A program made the translations under genes and the position numbers. Below the pieces are notes generated by a model. That model searched no databases. It was not told the origin of the DNA and was given only the letters and a program-made list of their open reading frames with translations. A stretch of DNA of 64,000 bases. Origin: an uncultured Bacteroidaceae bacterium. Lineage in GTDB: Bacteria; Bacteroidota; Bacteroidia; Bacteroidales; Bacteroidaceae. The stretch is taken from the NCBI GenBank assembly GCA_934293005.1, contig CAKQYA010000001.1, positions 62,001 to 126,000 of the forward strand, given 5' to 3'. Of this stretch, positions 14,972 to 23,975 are shown in pieces; position 1 is the first letter of the stretch; each line of letters starts with the position of its first letter.

Positions 14972-17827
14972 ATGAAACAGCAAGTCATCACCGCTACTTT
15001 AGCATTAGCATGCCTGACCATGAATGCGCAGACAGGCGCCGACTACATGAAGGCAATGAAGGTTGCAGGCAACGATATAGTTTTCGACGTCACAGCTCCA
15101 GGAGAAGAATACAGAGTCAACTGGGGCATGGATGCCGCATGGGACTGGAACTATAATGTTCTGCGCGGCGTGGCGCACATCGGCAAAGGCAACTTCGCCA
15201 CCGGACGCGTGTCTTTCCAGCCCATCGACCTCGTGACAGACAATGGCGACGGCACTCTGACACTCACCGCACGCCAACAGAAAAAGCTTAAGTCGAGATG
15301 CGACCTCATAAAACTCACAGGCACCACCATGGTCAACCTCAACTGCGACCATGAGGCCCTTTTCTGCAAAGTAGACAACGACGGCAACTATCCCACAGAT
15401 GACAACGGCAAGCCTGCAGACTACACAGGGCGCACCAACTACCAAGGCAAACCCAAAGAATGGTACAAGCTCATCAAGGCAAGCGCGCAGTTTGTGGAAA
15501 AGCAAGGATTGAAAGTGGTCAGCGTGTCACCTTTCAATGAGCCCGACTATGTTTGGCAGCAAGCTAAGGATGAAAGCGCTGCCATGAAAGACTTTCTCGA
15601 GATAGCTAAGCTCATCAAAGCCGACGACTACTTCAAGGACATCAGAGTGTGCGGAGGCAACACGCTCAACTGCGACCGCGCCATGCCATGGTACAACTAT
15701 CTCAAAGATTATCTCGATGAAGGCAACACCCACCAGCTTGCAGGCGAACTCGACACATACAAAAACTTCTTCGCTACAGTAACAGCCGATGGCAAAGTGG
15801 GCACAGCCGATGAGCTTCATAATGTGGGCGAAGCAATAGTGGGAGCAAACTATGGCATGACCAATGGCATATGGTGGGGCTTCGACTCAAAGGCAAGAGG
15901 ACAGTTCTGCCTCGACTCCAACGAGGGCGTGCGCATAGGCTATGGCGAAAACGGCAGCACATGGACCAACGCCGCCGTCTACCGCAATGAAAAGACTGGC
16001 GAGGTGCATGGCTACATGGGCTCAAGCGAACGACAGGCCAAAGCCGATTCGTATGCTTTCATCAGCAAAGGCAAAGACGTGTTTGTCAATGGCTACGGCC
16101 CCACACGAATGTATGTGTATGACATGCCTGGCGGCACAGGCTACCAAACAGGTCAAATCAACGCTGAGCGTCTCTTCGACATCACATGGGGCGACGATGT
16201 GGCTCCATTCGAAGTGAACGGCACATATATGGTCATGAACCTTAGCAGCAAGAAGATGCTCACCATGAACAATGGCAACGCCACAAGCGAACAGCGCAAG
16301 GCGTCAGGCACAACGCAACGATGGAATGTGTATCCAGGACATACCGATGGTGACATATCCTATTGGTTCATAGACAATGCTGGCAATGAGAACATGCACC
16401 TCAACTCTGCGCTCGACTGGGGCAACCTCAACACCATGTTCACCACATCGGCCAATGTCATTGTATACAACACTCCAGACAATCATCCAATGGAAGAGCA
16501 ATGGTATGTGAAATATGCTAAGGAAGGCTCTTTCTACATTATAAACAGACTGACAAACAAGTATCTCTATTGCAGCAGCGCCACTGGCGGCACACGCATC
16601 AACTCTAAGGCGGCTCCTACAGAAAGCACTTCTGCAAGCGAACTCAAAAAGTATCTGTGGCGTTTTCTCCCTATCGACGCCAAGACTCCAGCCCTGACCA
16701 CCTTGACAGCCCCTGATGCTCCAACTGACCTGATAGCCAGACAGCGAGCATCAAGCATCGAAATTCTATGGACAGCACCAAAAAGCACTGAGACCATCAC
16801 CTACACAATCCTCAGGGCTGAAGAACCAGAAGAAGGCGGAGAAGCTGAGTTCAACACCATCGGGCGCAACGTGGAAACAACATCATTTGTCGACAACACA
16901 GCCATGGCAGGCAAGCATTATATATATAAAGTGCAAGCTGTCGATGTGCGCTGCAACCGTTCCGAAGCTTCAGCCATGCTGAAAGCCACCACAAAAGAGC
17001 AGAAAGGACTGATATGCCAACTGCAGTTTGACGAGAACACAGAAGACCTGTCGGCCAACCGCCTCAACGCCTCTGTCTATGGCAACGCCACATACACAAA
17101 GACCATGCTCAAGTCGGGCAGCCACAGCATCAACCTCAACGGCAAGGCCTACGCCATGCTGCCCTACTCTGTGGCAAGCCACGATGAGATAACCATAGCC
17201 ACATGGGTGAGATGCAGCCTGTCTTCAACAGCATGGCAGCGCATCTTCGACTTTGGCAATGGCACCGACCAATACATGTTCCTCTGCCCCAACAACGGAA
17301 GCGAGATGCGCTTCGTGATGAAAGACAAAGGTGACGAACAGATAATAGGCACAGGCAAGAAACTGCCTGCAGCCTCATGGCAGCATGTGGCAGTGACACT
17401 CAAACCTGATGGCGACAAAGTGCAGGCACGCCTCTATCTCAACGGCAACGTGGTTGCTCAGAGCGACAACTTCACCATCAAGCCTACAGACATCAGCCCG
17501 TCACTCTGCTTCATCGGACGCTCCATGTTCAAGGCCGACGCTCTCTTCAGCGGCCACATTGACGACTTCCGCATCTACAACTACGCATTGTCCGGTAATG
17601 AAGTTGCCGCCATCATGGAAGACACATCCGAGAGTTCCAAGGATCTGACCGACTCATTCGACGAGACTGTGCCTACAGGCATCAATGCAACCAATGCCAC
17701 AGGCACTTCTGCCAATGTCAGAAACTACGACATGAGCGGCAAGGCTGCCACATCAGCCACACGCGGCATCGTCATCACAACTGGCGGAAAGCAAGGCTCA
17801 CATGCTAAAAAAACAATCAAACAATAA
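14972..17827 (+). CDS. Secreted multidomain carbohydrate-active protein (clan A hydrolase-like, ricin-type, FN3, LamG)
   Basis: A 951-residue protein with a signal peptide (about 1-19, cut after NAQ). The N-terminal 400 residues resemble a clan A glycosidase: VVSVSPFNEPDYVWQQ carries the Asn-Glu-Pro of the acid/base, close to GH30-type enzymes. Residues about 410-560 look like a ricin-type beta-trefoil (NLSSKKMLTMNNG, then TNKYLYCSS). A fibronectin type III domain covers about 575-670. A LamG/concanavalin-like domain covers about 680-875 (HSINLNGKAYAMLPYSV, GHIDDFRIYNYAL). The last 40 residues (VRNYDMSGKAA and RGIVIT) are a degenerate T9SS-like sorting tail. The substrate is unknown. Three binding modules on one enzyme fit a cell-surface glycan degrader. 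The next gene starts 2 bases downstream. Confidence 0.72.
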   Translation: MKQQVITATLALACLTMNAQTGADYMKAMKVAGNDIVFDVTAPGEEYRVNWGMDAAWDWNYNVLRGVAHIGKGNFATGRVSFQPIDLVTDNGDGTLTLTARQQKKLKSRCDLIKLTGTTMVNLNCDHEALFCKVDNDGNYPTDDNGKPADYTGRTNYQGKPKEWYKLIKASAQFVEKQGLKVVSVSPFNEPDYVWQQAKDESAAMKDFLEIAKLIKADDYFKDIRVCGGNTLNCDRAMPWYNYLKDYLDEGNTHQLAGELDTYKNFFATVTADGKVGTADELHNVGEAIVGANYGMTNGIWWGFDSKARGQFCLDSNEGVRIGYGENGSTWTNAAVYRNEKTGEVHGYMGSSERQAKADSYAFISKGKDVFVNGYGPTRMYVYDMPGGTGYQTGQINAERLFDITWGDDVAPFEVNGTYMVMNLSSKKMLTMNNGNATSEQRKASGTTQRWNVYPGHTDGDISYWFIDNAGNENMHLNSALDWGNLNTMFTTSANVIVYNTPDNHPMEEQWYVKYAKEGSFYIINRLTNKYLYCSSATGGTRINSKAAPTESTSASELKKYLWRFLPIDAKTPALTTLTAPDAPTDLIARQRASSIEILWTAPKSTETITYTILRAEEPEEGGEAEFNTIGRNVETTSFVDNTAMAGKHYIYKVQAVDVRCNRSEASAMLKATTKEQKGLICQLQFDENTEDLSANRLNASVYGNATYTKTMLKSGSHSINLNGKAYAMLPYSVASHDEITIATWVRCSLSSTAWQRIFDFGNGTDQYMFLCPNNGSEMRFVMKDKGDEQIIGTGKKLPAASWQHVAVTLKPDGDKVQARLYLNGNVVAQSDNFTIKPTDISPSLCFIGRSMFKADALFSGHIDDFRIYNYALSGNEVAAIMEDTSESSKDLTDSFDETVPTGINATNATGTSANVRNYDMSGKAATSATRGIVITTGGKQGSHAKKTIKQ

Positions 17828-17829
17828 CA

Positions 17830-18828
17830 ATGATATACAAAGCTCTCAAAATTATCAGCGACACACTCAGCGGCAAAGCGAGCGTGTTCGTCATTCTCAC
17901 AGCGCTGGTGACCTTCTGGTCGCCTGCGTTGTTTGAATGGGTTAAAGGCGACCTGCAGACCACCATCCTCGGCATCATCATGCTGACCATGGGTCTGACA
18001 CTCACGCCCAATGACTTCAAACTGCTGTGCGAGCGTCCATGGGACATACTCATCGGAGCCGCAGCTCAATTCACCATCATGCCCATTGTGGCTTGGGCCC
18101 TCACATGGGCTTTCAGCCAAGTGCCAGCCTTTGCGCCATACAGCACAGCCATGGCCATAGGCATCATCCTTGTGGGCTGCTGTCCTGGAGGAGTGTCAAG
18201 CAACATCATGTCGTTTCTCTGCAAAGGCGATGTGGCCTATTCCGTGGGAATGACCTGCGCCTCCACCATGCTCGCTCCATTTATCACCCCGCTGCTTGTG
18301 CTGTTGCTGGCAGGAGCCAAAGTGGATGTCGATGCCATGGGCATGTTCAAGCAGATACTCATCGTCACCATCATTCCCATAGCAATAGGCTTCACTCTCA
18401 ATGTATGGCTTGGACACAAAAACGTGTTCAAGAAGATACAAAGCTGCATGCCAGGCCTGTCTGTCACCTGCCTTGCCATCATCGTAGGCGGCGTAGTATC
18501 GACCGTTCACGAGCCATTGGTCAAAAACGGCCTCACCCTCTTCTGCCTCACGTTCGGCATGGTGTTCTGCCACAACAGCATCGGCTACCTTCTCGGATAC
18601 AGTGTCGGCCGTCTTTTCCATTTCTCATTAGCGAAGAAAAAGACGCTTGCCATTGAAGTGGGCATGCAGAATGCAGGTCTTGGCACCAACCTCGCCATGA
18701 CTTTCTTTGTGGCAGCCAACCCCATGGCGGTAGTGCCTTGCGCCATCAGTTGCGCATGGCACAGCATCAGCGGCACTATCCTCGCTAACATATTTGCAAA
18801 AAAAGAAGATTCTCAACGACTCCCATAG
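17830..18828 (+). CDS. Bile acid:sodium symporter (BASS) family transporter
   Basis: A 332-residue inner-membrane protein with about nine or ten hydrophobic helices and the BASS-family motifs GLTLTPNDFKLL and GCCPGGVSSNIMSFL (Na+ site region), plus EVGMQNAGLGTNLA near residues 277-290. BASS proteins move organic anions with sodium; despite the name, bacterial members carry pantoate, pyruvate, bile acids or other acids. The gene begins 2 bases after the previous stop and so is probably co-transcribed with a secreted glycosidase. The substrate is not evident. Confidence 0.9.
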   Translation: MIYKALKIISDTLSGKASVFVILTALVTFWSPALFEWVKGDLQTTILGIIMLTMGLTLTPNDFKLLCERPWDILIGAAAQFTIMPIVAWALTWAFSQVPAFAPYSTAMAIGIILVGCCPGGVSSNIMSFLCKGDVAYSVGMTCASTMLAPFITPLLVLLLAGAKVDVDAMGMFKQILIVTIIPIAIGFTLNVWLGHKNVFKKIQSCMPGLSVTCLAIIVGGVVSTVHEPLVKNGLTLFCLTFGMVFCHNSIGYLLGYSVGRLFHFSLAKKKTLAIEVGMQNAGLGTNLAMTFFVAANPMAVVPCAISCAWHSISGTILANIFAKKEDSQRLP

Positions 18829-18868
18829 TTTTCATTAACCCATATAGCTTCCATAAAAATCACACACC

Positions 18869-20155
18869 ATGGTACTCAACTACATCTGGATAGCCTTTTT
18901 CATATTGGCAGCCATCTGTTCCATAGCTCAGTGCTTCATGGGCAATACAGAAGTCTTTGCCGACATCATCAATTCCACATTCGACAACTCCAAGACTGCC
19001 TTTGAGATTTCTCTTGGACTGACAGGAGTGCTCTCCCTATGGATGGGTGTGATGAAGATAGGCGAGAAAGGAGGCATGGTGAATCTGCTGTCAAAAGTTC
19101 TGAGTCCTGTATTCACACGTCTTTTCCCTGGCATACCCAAGGGGCATCCTGCCACAGGCCATATTTTCATGAATCTGGCAGCCAACATGCTTGGACTCGA
19201 CAACGCAGCCACGCCACTTGGACTCAAAGCTATGGAAAGCATGCAGGAACTGAACAAGGAACGAAATGCAGAAGCCGTGAGGCAAGGCACCATCACAGTC
19301 GCTCAGGCAGAAGAGAAAAACGCCACAGCCACCAATCCTATGATCATGTTCCTTGTGCTCAACACCTCGGGTCTGACCATCATACCCGTGTCCATCATGG
19401 TCTACAGAGCGCAGTTGGGAGCTGCTCAACCCACAGACGTGTTTGTGCCAATACTGCTCGCCACATTCGTGTCGACCCTTGTAGGCGTCATAATAGTGAG
19501 CCTCTTCCAAAGAATAAACCTTCTGAAGCCCGTGCTGCTTGGCACATTAGGCGGCCTCTGCATCCTGGTGGCCGCCATCATATGGACATTCAGCAAGATG
19601 GACAAAGACACCATGGACATGGCAAGCACACTGGCTGCCAACATCATCCTCTTTGGCATCATACTGTCATTCATCATCTCTGGCATAGTGAAGAAAGTCA
19701 ATGTCTATGAGGCATTCATCGAAGGGGCTAAAGATGGATTCGCCACAGCCGTAAGGGTCATCCCTTATCTTGTTGCAATCCTTGTAGCCATAGGCGTCTT
19801 CAGAGCCAGCGGTGGCATGGATCTTCTCATCGGAAGCATCAACAAGTGTGTGGCGGCTTTTGGGGGCAACACCGATTTTGTGGCCGCCCTGCCTACAGCC
19901 ATCATGAAGCCTCTCTCAGGATCTGGAGCGCGTGGCATGATGGTCGACACCATGACAACCTATGGAGCCGACTCCTTTGCAGGCCGTCTGGCATGCGTAT
20001 TCCAAGGGTCCACAGACACCACATTCTACATCCTCGCAGTATATTTCGGCTCTGTGGGAATAAGAAACACACGGCATGCCGTGACCTGCGGACTCATGGC
20101 CGACATTGCCGGCATCATTGCAGCCATAGCCATCGCATACATGTTCTTCGGATAG
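18869..20155 (+). CDS. SpmA/SpmB-like nucleoside-recognition (Gate) domain membrane protein
   Basis: A 428-residue membrane protein in which two nucleoside-recognition (Gate, PF07670) domains are joined, as in SpmA-SpmB fusions. The first half has SLGLTGVLSLWMGVMKIGEKG and LAANMLGLDNAATPLGLKAM. The second half has LVAILVAIGVFRASGGMDLL and MKPLSGSGARGMMVDTM, typical of SpmA and SpmB respectively. In spore formers the two proteins affect spore core dehydration; the role in Bacteroidetes is unknown and transport is suspected. It follows the BASS gene by 40 bp on the same strand. The stop codon is TAG. Confidence 0.87.
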   Translation: MVLNYIWIAFFILAAICSIAQCFMGNTEVFADIINSTFDNSKTAFEISLGLTGVLSLWMGVMKIGEKGGMVNLLSKVLSPVFTRLFPGIPKGHPATGHIFMNLAANMLGLDNAATPLGLKAMESMQELNKERNAEAVRQGTITVAQAEEKNATATNPMIMFLVLNTSGLTIIPVSIMVYRAQLGAAQPTDVFVPILLATFVSTLVGVIIVSLFQRINLLKPVLLGTLGGLCILVAAIIWTFSKMDKDTMDMASTLAANIILFGIILSFIISGIVKKVNVYEAFIEGAKDGFATAVRVIPYLVAILVAIGVFRASGGMDLLIGSINKCVAAFGGNTDFVAALPTAIMKPLSGSGARGMMVDTMTTYGADSFAGRLACVFQGSTDTTFYILAVYFGSVGIRNTRHAVTCGLMADIAGIIAAIAIAYMFFG

Positions 20156-20215
20156 TTTTACGGCATAACAAGCACGTTTTGTCAAGGCTTGTTTTGCCAA
20201 ATCAGTAAAAAGTCG

Positions 20216-20223
20216 TTACTTTG
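20216..20223 (+). promoter_or_regulatory. Possible promoter for sufS
   Basis: TTACTTTG at 20216-20223 resembles the -7 box, and TTTG about 19 bp upstream (20193-20196) resembles the -33 box of Bacteroidetes promoters. The leader would be about 110 nt and contain a dispersed repeat. Confidence 0.5.
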
Positions 20224-20288
20224 CATTTAGTTAGGACTCGTCTGCCACAGCGTGAGCCACACTTCAAACAAAGCACTGACTGCACAAC

Positions 20289-20320
20289 CTGTTTCGGTCT
20301 AATGACCGATTGGGGTTTAA
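20289..20320 (-). repeat. Dispersed palindromic repeat, copy 6 (near consensus)
   Basis: TTTCGGTCTAATGACCGATT followed by GGGGTTTAA, ending 20 bp before sufS. It is inverted relative to copy 5 and almost identical to it. Confidence 0.8.
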
Positions 20321-20340
20321 CATTTCAATAACACACAATA

Positions 20341-21555
20341 ATGTACGACATCACACAGATAAGGGACGACTTCCCCATCCTATCAAGAAGCATCTACAAC
20401 AAACCGCTTGTCTACTTCGACAACGGAGCCACCACACAGAAACCCAGATGCGTGGTGGAAGCGATGGTGGACGAATACTACAACGTCAATGCCAATGTGC
20501 ACCGTGGCGTGCATTTCCTCTCACAAAAAGCCACGGACCTTCATGAAGCAAGCCGTGAGACAGTGAGGGCATTCATCAATGCCAAGTCAACGGCAGAAAT
20601 CATCTTCACACGAGGCACAACAGAAAGCATCAATCTTTTGGCCTTCTCTTTCGGGGAGGCTATGGTAAAAGAAGGTGACGAAATCATCGTGAGCGCCATG
20701 GAGCACCACAGCAACATTGTGCCATGGCAGATGATGTGCGAGCGCAAGGGAGCTCATCTTAAAGTGATGCCAATGAATGACGATGGCGAATTGCTCCTGC
20801 ATGAATATGAAGCTCTGATAAATGAAAAGACACGCATTGTGTGCTGCACTCATGTGAGCAATGTGCTCGGCACAATCAACCCAGTGAAGGAAGTGGTGCG
20901 CATAGCCCATGAGCATGGAGTGCCTGTGCTCATCGACGGCGCACAGTCGACACCTCACATGAAAGTGGACATGCTCGACATCGACTGCGACTTCTTCGCA
21001 TTCTCCGGGCACAAGGTCTATGGCCCCACAGGCATAGGAGTGCTCTACGGCAAAGAAAGATGGCTTGACAAACTGCCTCCATACCAAGGCGGCGGAGAGA
21101 TGATAAAGAATGTGAGTTTTGAGAAAACAACATACAACGAACTTCCATACAAATTTGAGGCCGGCACTCCCGACTACATTGCTTCACACGCTCTGGCCAA
21201 GGCCATCGACTATGTCACCACACTCGGCATGGACAACATCTACGAGCACGAACAGCAACTGACATCCTACGCTATGGAACGCATGGCAGAGATAGAAGGC
21301 ATGCGCATCTTCGGGCCTAAGCACCATCACGACGCCGTGATAAGTTTCCTTGTGGGCAACATACACCATCTCGACATGGGCACACTTCTCGACCGTCTCG
21401 GCATAGCCGTGCGCACAGGCCATCATTGCGCAGAACCGCTTATGCACCGTCTCGGCATAGAAGGAACGGTGAGAGCATCCTTCGGACTCTACAACACAAA
21501 AGATGAGGTGGATGTCCTCGTTGAAGGCATAAAGCGAGTGGCACGCATGTTCTGA
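20341..21555 (+). CDS. sufS: Cysteine desulfurase SufS
   Basis: A 404-residue PLP enzyme (class V aminotransferase fold) that takes sulfur from cysteine as a persulfide for Fe-S cluster assembly. The Schiff-base lysine is Lys225 in AFSGHKVYGPTG and the persulfide cysteine is Cys363 in VRTGHHCAEPLMHRL, the type II (SufS) arrangement. Length and start (VRDDFPIL-like DIRDDFPIL) are typical. No sufB, sufC, sufD or sufE gene is next to it, so it is either the detached last gene of a suf set or works with partners elsewhere. It has its own probable promoter. Confidence 0.95.
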   Translation: MYDITQIRDDFPILSRSIYNKPLVYFDNGATTQKPRCVVEAMVDEYYNVNANVHRGVHFLSQKATDLHEASRETVRAFINAKSTAEIIFTRGTTESINLLAFSFGEAMVKEGDEIIVSAMEHHSNIVPWQMMCERKGAHLKVMPMNDDGELLLHEYEALINEKTRIVCCTHVSNVLGTINPVKEVVRIAHEHGVPVLIDGAQSTPHMKVDMLDIDCDFFAFSGHKVYGPTGIGVLYGKERWLDKLPPYQGGGEMIKNVSFEKTTYNELPYKFEAGTPDYIASHALAKAIDYVTTLGMDNIYEHEQQLTSYAMERMAEIEGMRIFGPKHHHDAVISFLVGNIHHLDMGTLLDRLGIAVRTGHHCAEPLMHRLGIEGTVRASFGLYNTKDEVDVLVEGIKRVARMF

Positions 21556-21623
21556 ACCATGCTGCAGGCACAGCCCATAACATACAGCAATGCCGCACTT
21601 TTCCAATGACATAATCAAGAATT

Positions 21624-21808
21624 AAGTAGGTGCTCATAATTTATTTTATATTTGACGCACCCTATCTTGAGGCAGATTTTTCTTCTGTTTGATGGAGCTA
21701 TGCGGGCATAGCGACTGATAAACAGGAGTAAAAAATGGCCAAGAGAGAGTGCGACAAATAAGAGAGCGGCCTACTTTGATATAATAAAATAATTTTGAAT
21801 ACCTACTT
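21624..21808. mobile_element. MITE-like element, copy B (185 bp)
   Basis: The left end AAGTAGGTGCTCATAATTTA (21624 on) and the right end, with GAGAGCGGCCTACTTTGATA and then TACCTACTT at 21800-21808, match copy A, but about 95 bp of extra sequence sits in the middle. The right terminal repeat has two mismatches. It fills the sufS-hisS gap and ends 25 bp before hisS, so it must be part of the hisS leader or promoter. Confidence 0.65.
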
Positions 21809-21833
21809 ATAACATATAACACAATAAAGACCA

Positions 21834-23210
21834 ATGGCACAAAAACCAAGCATTCCAAAAGGCACACGCGATTTCTCACCAGTGGAAATGGCAAAACGCA
21901 ATTACATATTCAACACCATCAAGGAAGTGTACGCCCTGTACGGATTCCAGCAGATAGAGACTCCTGCCATGGAAAACCTGTCAACGCTGATGGGCAAGTA
22001 TGGCGAAGAAGGTGACAAACTCCTCTTCAAGATACTCAACTCAGGCGATTTCCTTCATGGCATGACTGCCGATGAGGTTGCAAACACAAGCACTCTCAAG
22101 CTTGCGTCAAAGTTTTGCGAGAAAGGCCTGAGATATGACCTCACAGTGCCTTTCGCCCGCTTCGTCGTTCAGCACCGTGAAGAATTGGCATTGCCATTCA
22201 AGCGTTATCAGATACAGCCTGTATGGCGTGCCGACCGTCCGCAGAAAGGACGCTACAGAGAATTTTACCAGTGCGATGCAGATGTGGTAGGCAGCGAATC
22301 GCTCATCAACGAGGTTGAGCTGATGCAGATTGTCGACACAGTCTTCTCACGCTTTGGCGTAAGAGTGTGCATCAAGATTAACAACCGCAAGATTCTCTCT
22401 GGCATAGCAGAGATGATTGGCCAGGCCGACAAGATTGTCGACATCACTGTGGCTATCGACAAACTTGACAAGATAGGGCTTGATGCTGTCAATGCCGAAT
22501 TAGCTGACGATGGCATACCAACCGACGCCATAGAAAAGCTCCAGCCCATCATCAATCTCAGCGGCACCAATGCAGAGAAACTCCAAACCATGAAAGATGT
22601 GCTGAAAGATTCTGAGATCGGCATAAAGGGCGTGGAAGAAACGGAGTTCATCCTCTCCAAACTTGGTGCGCTTGGCAATGGAACGTCAAAATTGAAAAAC
22701 GAAATAGAGCTTGACCTCACACTTGCCCGCGGCCTCAACTATTACACAGGCGCCATCTTCGAGGTGAAGGCTCTCGATGTGCAGATAGGTTCCATCACAG
22801 GCGGTGGACGTTACGATAACCTCACAGGCATCTTTGGCATGCCAGGCCTCAGCGGTGTGGGAATCTCGTTTGGTGCTGACCGCATCTTCGATGTGCTCAA
22901 CCAGCTTGACCTCTATCCCAAGGAGGCTGTCAATTCCACTCAAGTGCTCTTCGTGAATTTTGGAGAGAAAGAGGCTGACTTCTGCCTTGACATCCTCACA
23001 AAAGTGCGCGCTGCAGGCATCAGAGCTGAAATATATCCCGACTCTGCCAAGATGAAGAAGCAGATGAGCTATGCCAATGCCAAGCAGATACCTTACGTTG
23101 CCATTGTTGGCGAGAGCGAACTCGCAGAAAACAAAGTCAACCTCAAGAACATGGTCACAGGAGAGCAGACACTCATTGACGCAAGCAGCATCATAGAATA
23201 TATCAAATGA
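21834..23210 (+). CDS. hisS: Histidyl-tRNA synthetase
   Basis: A 458-residue class II aminoacyl-tRNA synthetase. Motif 1 is near the N-terminus (KGTRDFSPVEMAKRN), motif 2 is RYQIQPVWRADRPQKGRYREF, and motif 3 near residues 335-350 includes GVGISFGADRIF. The His-binding segment ARGLNYYTGAIFEV is present, as is a C-terminal anticodon-binding domain (about 365-458). It charges tRNA-His in the cytoplasm. The start at 21834 agrees with the family. No T-box or other leader is evident apart from the MITE-like element. Confidence 0.97.
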   Translation: MAQKPSIPKGTRDFSPVEMAKRNYIFNTIKEVYALYGFQQIETPAMENLSTLMGKYGEEGDKLLFKILNSGDFLHGMTADEVANTSTLKLASKFCEKGLRYDLTVPFARFVVQHREELALPFKRYQIQPVWRADRPQKGRYREFYQCDADVVGSESLINEVELMQIVDTVFSRFGVRVCIKINNRKILSGIAEMIGQADKIVDITVAIDKLDKIGLDAVNAELADDGIPTDAIEKLQPIINLSGTNAEKLQTMKDVLKDSEIGIKGVEETEFILSKLGALGNGTSKLKNEIELDLTLARGLNYYTGAIFEVKALDVQIGSITGGGRYDNLTGIFGMPGLSGVGISFGADRIFDVLNQLDLYPKEAVNSTQVLFVNFGEKEADFCLDILTKVRAAGIRAEIYPDSAKMKKQMSYANAKQIPYVAIVGESELAENKVNLKNMVTGEQTLIDASSIIEYIK

Positions 23211-23264
23211 TGTGAAACTCCCATAAACAAGCAGGTGTCCCATAATCCCCAATCTGATGACATG

Positions 23265-23304
23265 TAACACCCTTAAAAAGTATCCTTACCCTCTTTTTTG
23301 ACGA
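23265..23304 (+). repeat. Single-copy counterpart of the 45794-45899 tandem array
   Basis: AACACCCTTAAAAAGTATCC followed by TTACCCTCTTTTTTGACGA. The same flanks occur near 45794-45899, where three extra 22-bp units are inserted. Confidence 0.75.
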
Positions 23305-23378
23305 ATAAATTGTTATCATGACCTTTGCTATTATACGCAAAGACTTTGGCCCAGACAGTGACGAGAATTGAAAAGAAT

Positions 23379-23411
23379 AAACCCAATCTTCAAATGACCT
23401 ATTGGGGTTTA
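23379..23411. repeat. Dispersed palindromic repeat, copy 7 (symmetric variant)
   Basis: AAACCCAAT and ATTGGGGTTT pair around TCAAATGACC. The outer arms are kept while the core has changed. Confidence 0.55.
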
Positions 23412-23454
23412 TAAACTCTGCCACTTATGATCCATAGCCTGACTCTTCAAAAAA

Positions 23455-23493
23455 ATGCTCGCTTGCATCTATTTCTAAGATGCAAGCGAGCAT
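23455..23493 (-). terminator. Intrinsic terminator of the IOR operon
   Basis: A 16-bp perfect stem (ATGCTCGCTTGCATCT at 23455-23470 with 23478-23493) has a 7-nt loop. On the - strand it is followed by a run of seven T. It ends transcription from iorA through the ACT gene. Confidence 0.92.
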
Positions 23494-23532
23494 AAGGCAT
23501 ATTGTTTCAGATGCTGAATGCAGAAAAAGCAT

Positions 23533-23952
23533 TCAGCGCCAGTCGGCTTCAGTGAGGAAATCAAGCTTATTGAGCATGATGGTTTCCTTTGCTTTCTCAC
23601 TCTGGTCGGCACGGAACACAAGCACTCCCTTACCCTTCCAAAGGAAGGAATAGAGGTAAAGGATGCTCACTCCAGCCTGAGATATATCCTTGATGGCTTC
23701 TGCAGCGCGTCCAGGCTCATCGTCGATGCTGAGAGCAAAGACATCAGAAAGCTGCACGTTGATGCCAGCTTCCTTGAGGATGAGATACGCCTGTGCAGGC
23801 GCATCGCACAAGACACGGTAGATGCCATAATCTTTTGTGTCTGCGATGGTAGACGCTATAATCTGTATGCCAGCCTTGCTAAGAAGGTCGAGAACGTTGA
23901 TGAGCGTGCCGCCCTTGTTCTCTATGAATATGGATAACTGCTTTATTGTCAT
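23533..23952 (-). CDS. ACT-domain protein of the IOR/PaaK operon
   Basis: A 139-residue protein from ATG 23952 (earlier in-frame ATGs at 23964 and 23970 are possible). It consists of two ACT domains: the first begins IKQLSIFIENKGGTLINVLDLL, the second covers about residues 70-139. It has no catalytic domain, so it should be a small-molecule sensor, probably for an aromatic amino acid. It is the last gene of a run reading iorA, iorB, PaaK, aminotransferase, PaaK, ACT, and starts 23 bases after the stop of the upstream ligase gene. It may regulate the ligase or the pathway allosterically; this is inferred from position. Confidence 0.82.
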   Translation of the reverse strand: MTIKQLSIFIENKGGTLINVLDLLSKAGIQIIASTIADTKDYGIYRVLCDAPAQAYLILKEAGINVQLSDVFALSIDDEPGRAAEAIKDISQAGVSILYLYSFLWKGKGVLVFRADQSEKAKETIMLNKLDFLTEADWR

Positions 23953-23975
23953 AATGCTTTTCATTAACAAAGTTA

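Larger units (their letters stand above)
23211..23532. other. Convergent intergenic region after hisS
   Basis: A 322-bp gap between hisS (+) and the ACT gene (-). It contains a nine-base match to the MITE left end (AAGCAGGTG at 23229), a weak dispersed repeat (23243-23260), a segment also found at 45794-45899 (23265-23304), a symmetric dispersed repeat (23379-23411), and a strong hairpin (23455-23493). No ORF was seen. Confidence 0.6.

Noticed and set aside
13775..14983. A 402-codon open frame on the - strand opposite serB
   Set aside because: It lies wholly over a well-supported gene, has no family motifs, and is rich in Cys, His and Val as expected from reading the antisense frame of this genome's codons.
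9427..17827. A polysaccharide utilisation locus
   Set aside because: Glycosidases are present, but there is no SusC/SusD pair, sensor or hybrid two-component regulator. Housekeeping genes (rplS, tyrS, serB) lie between them.
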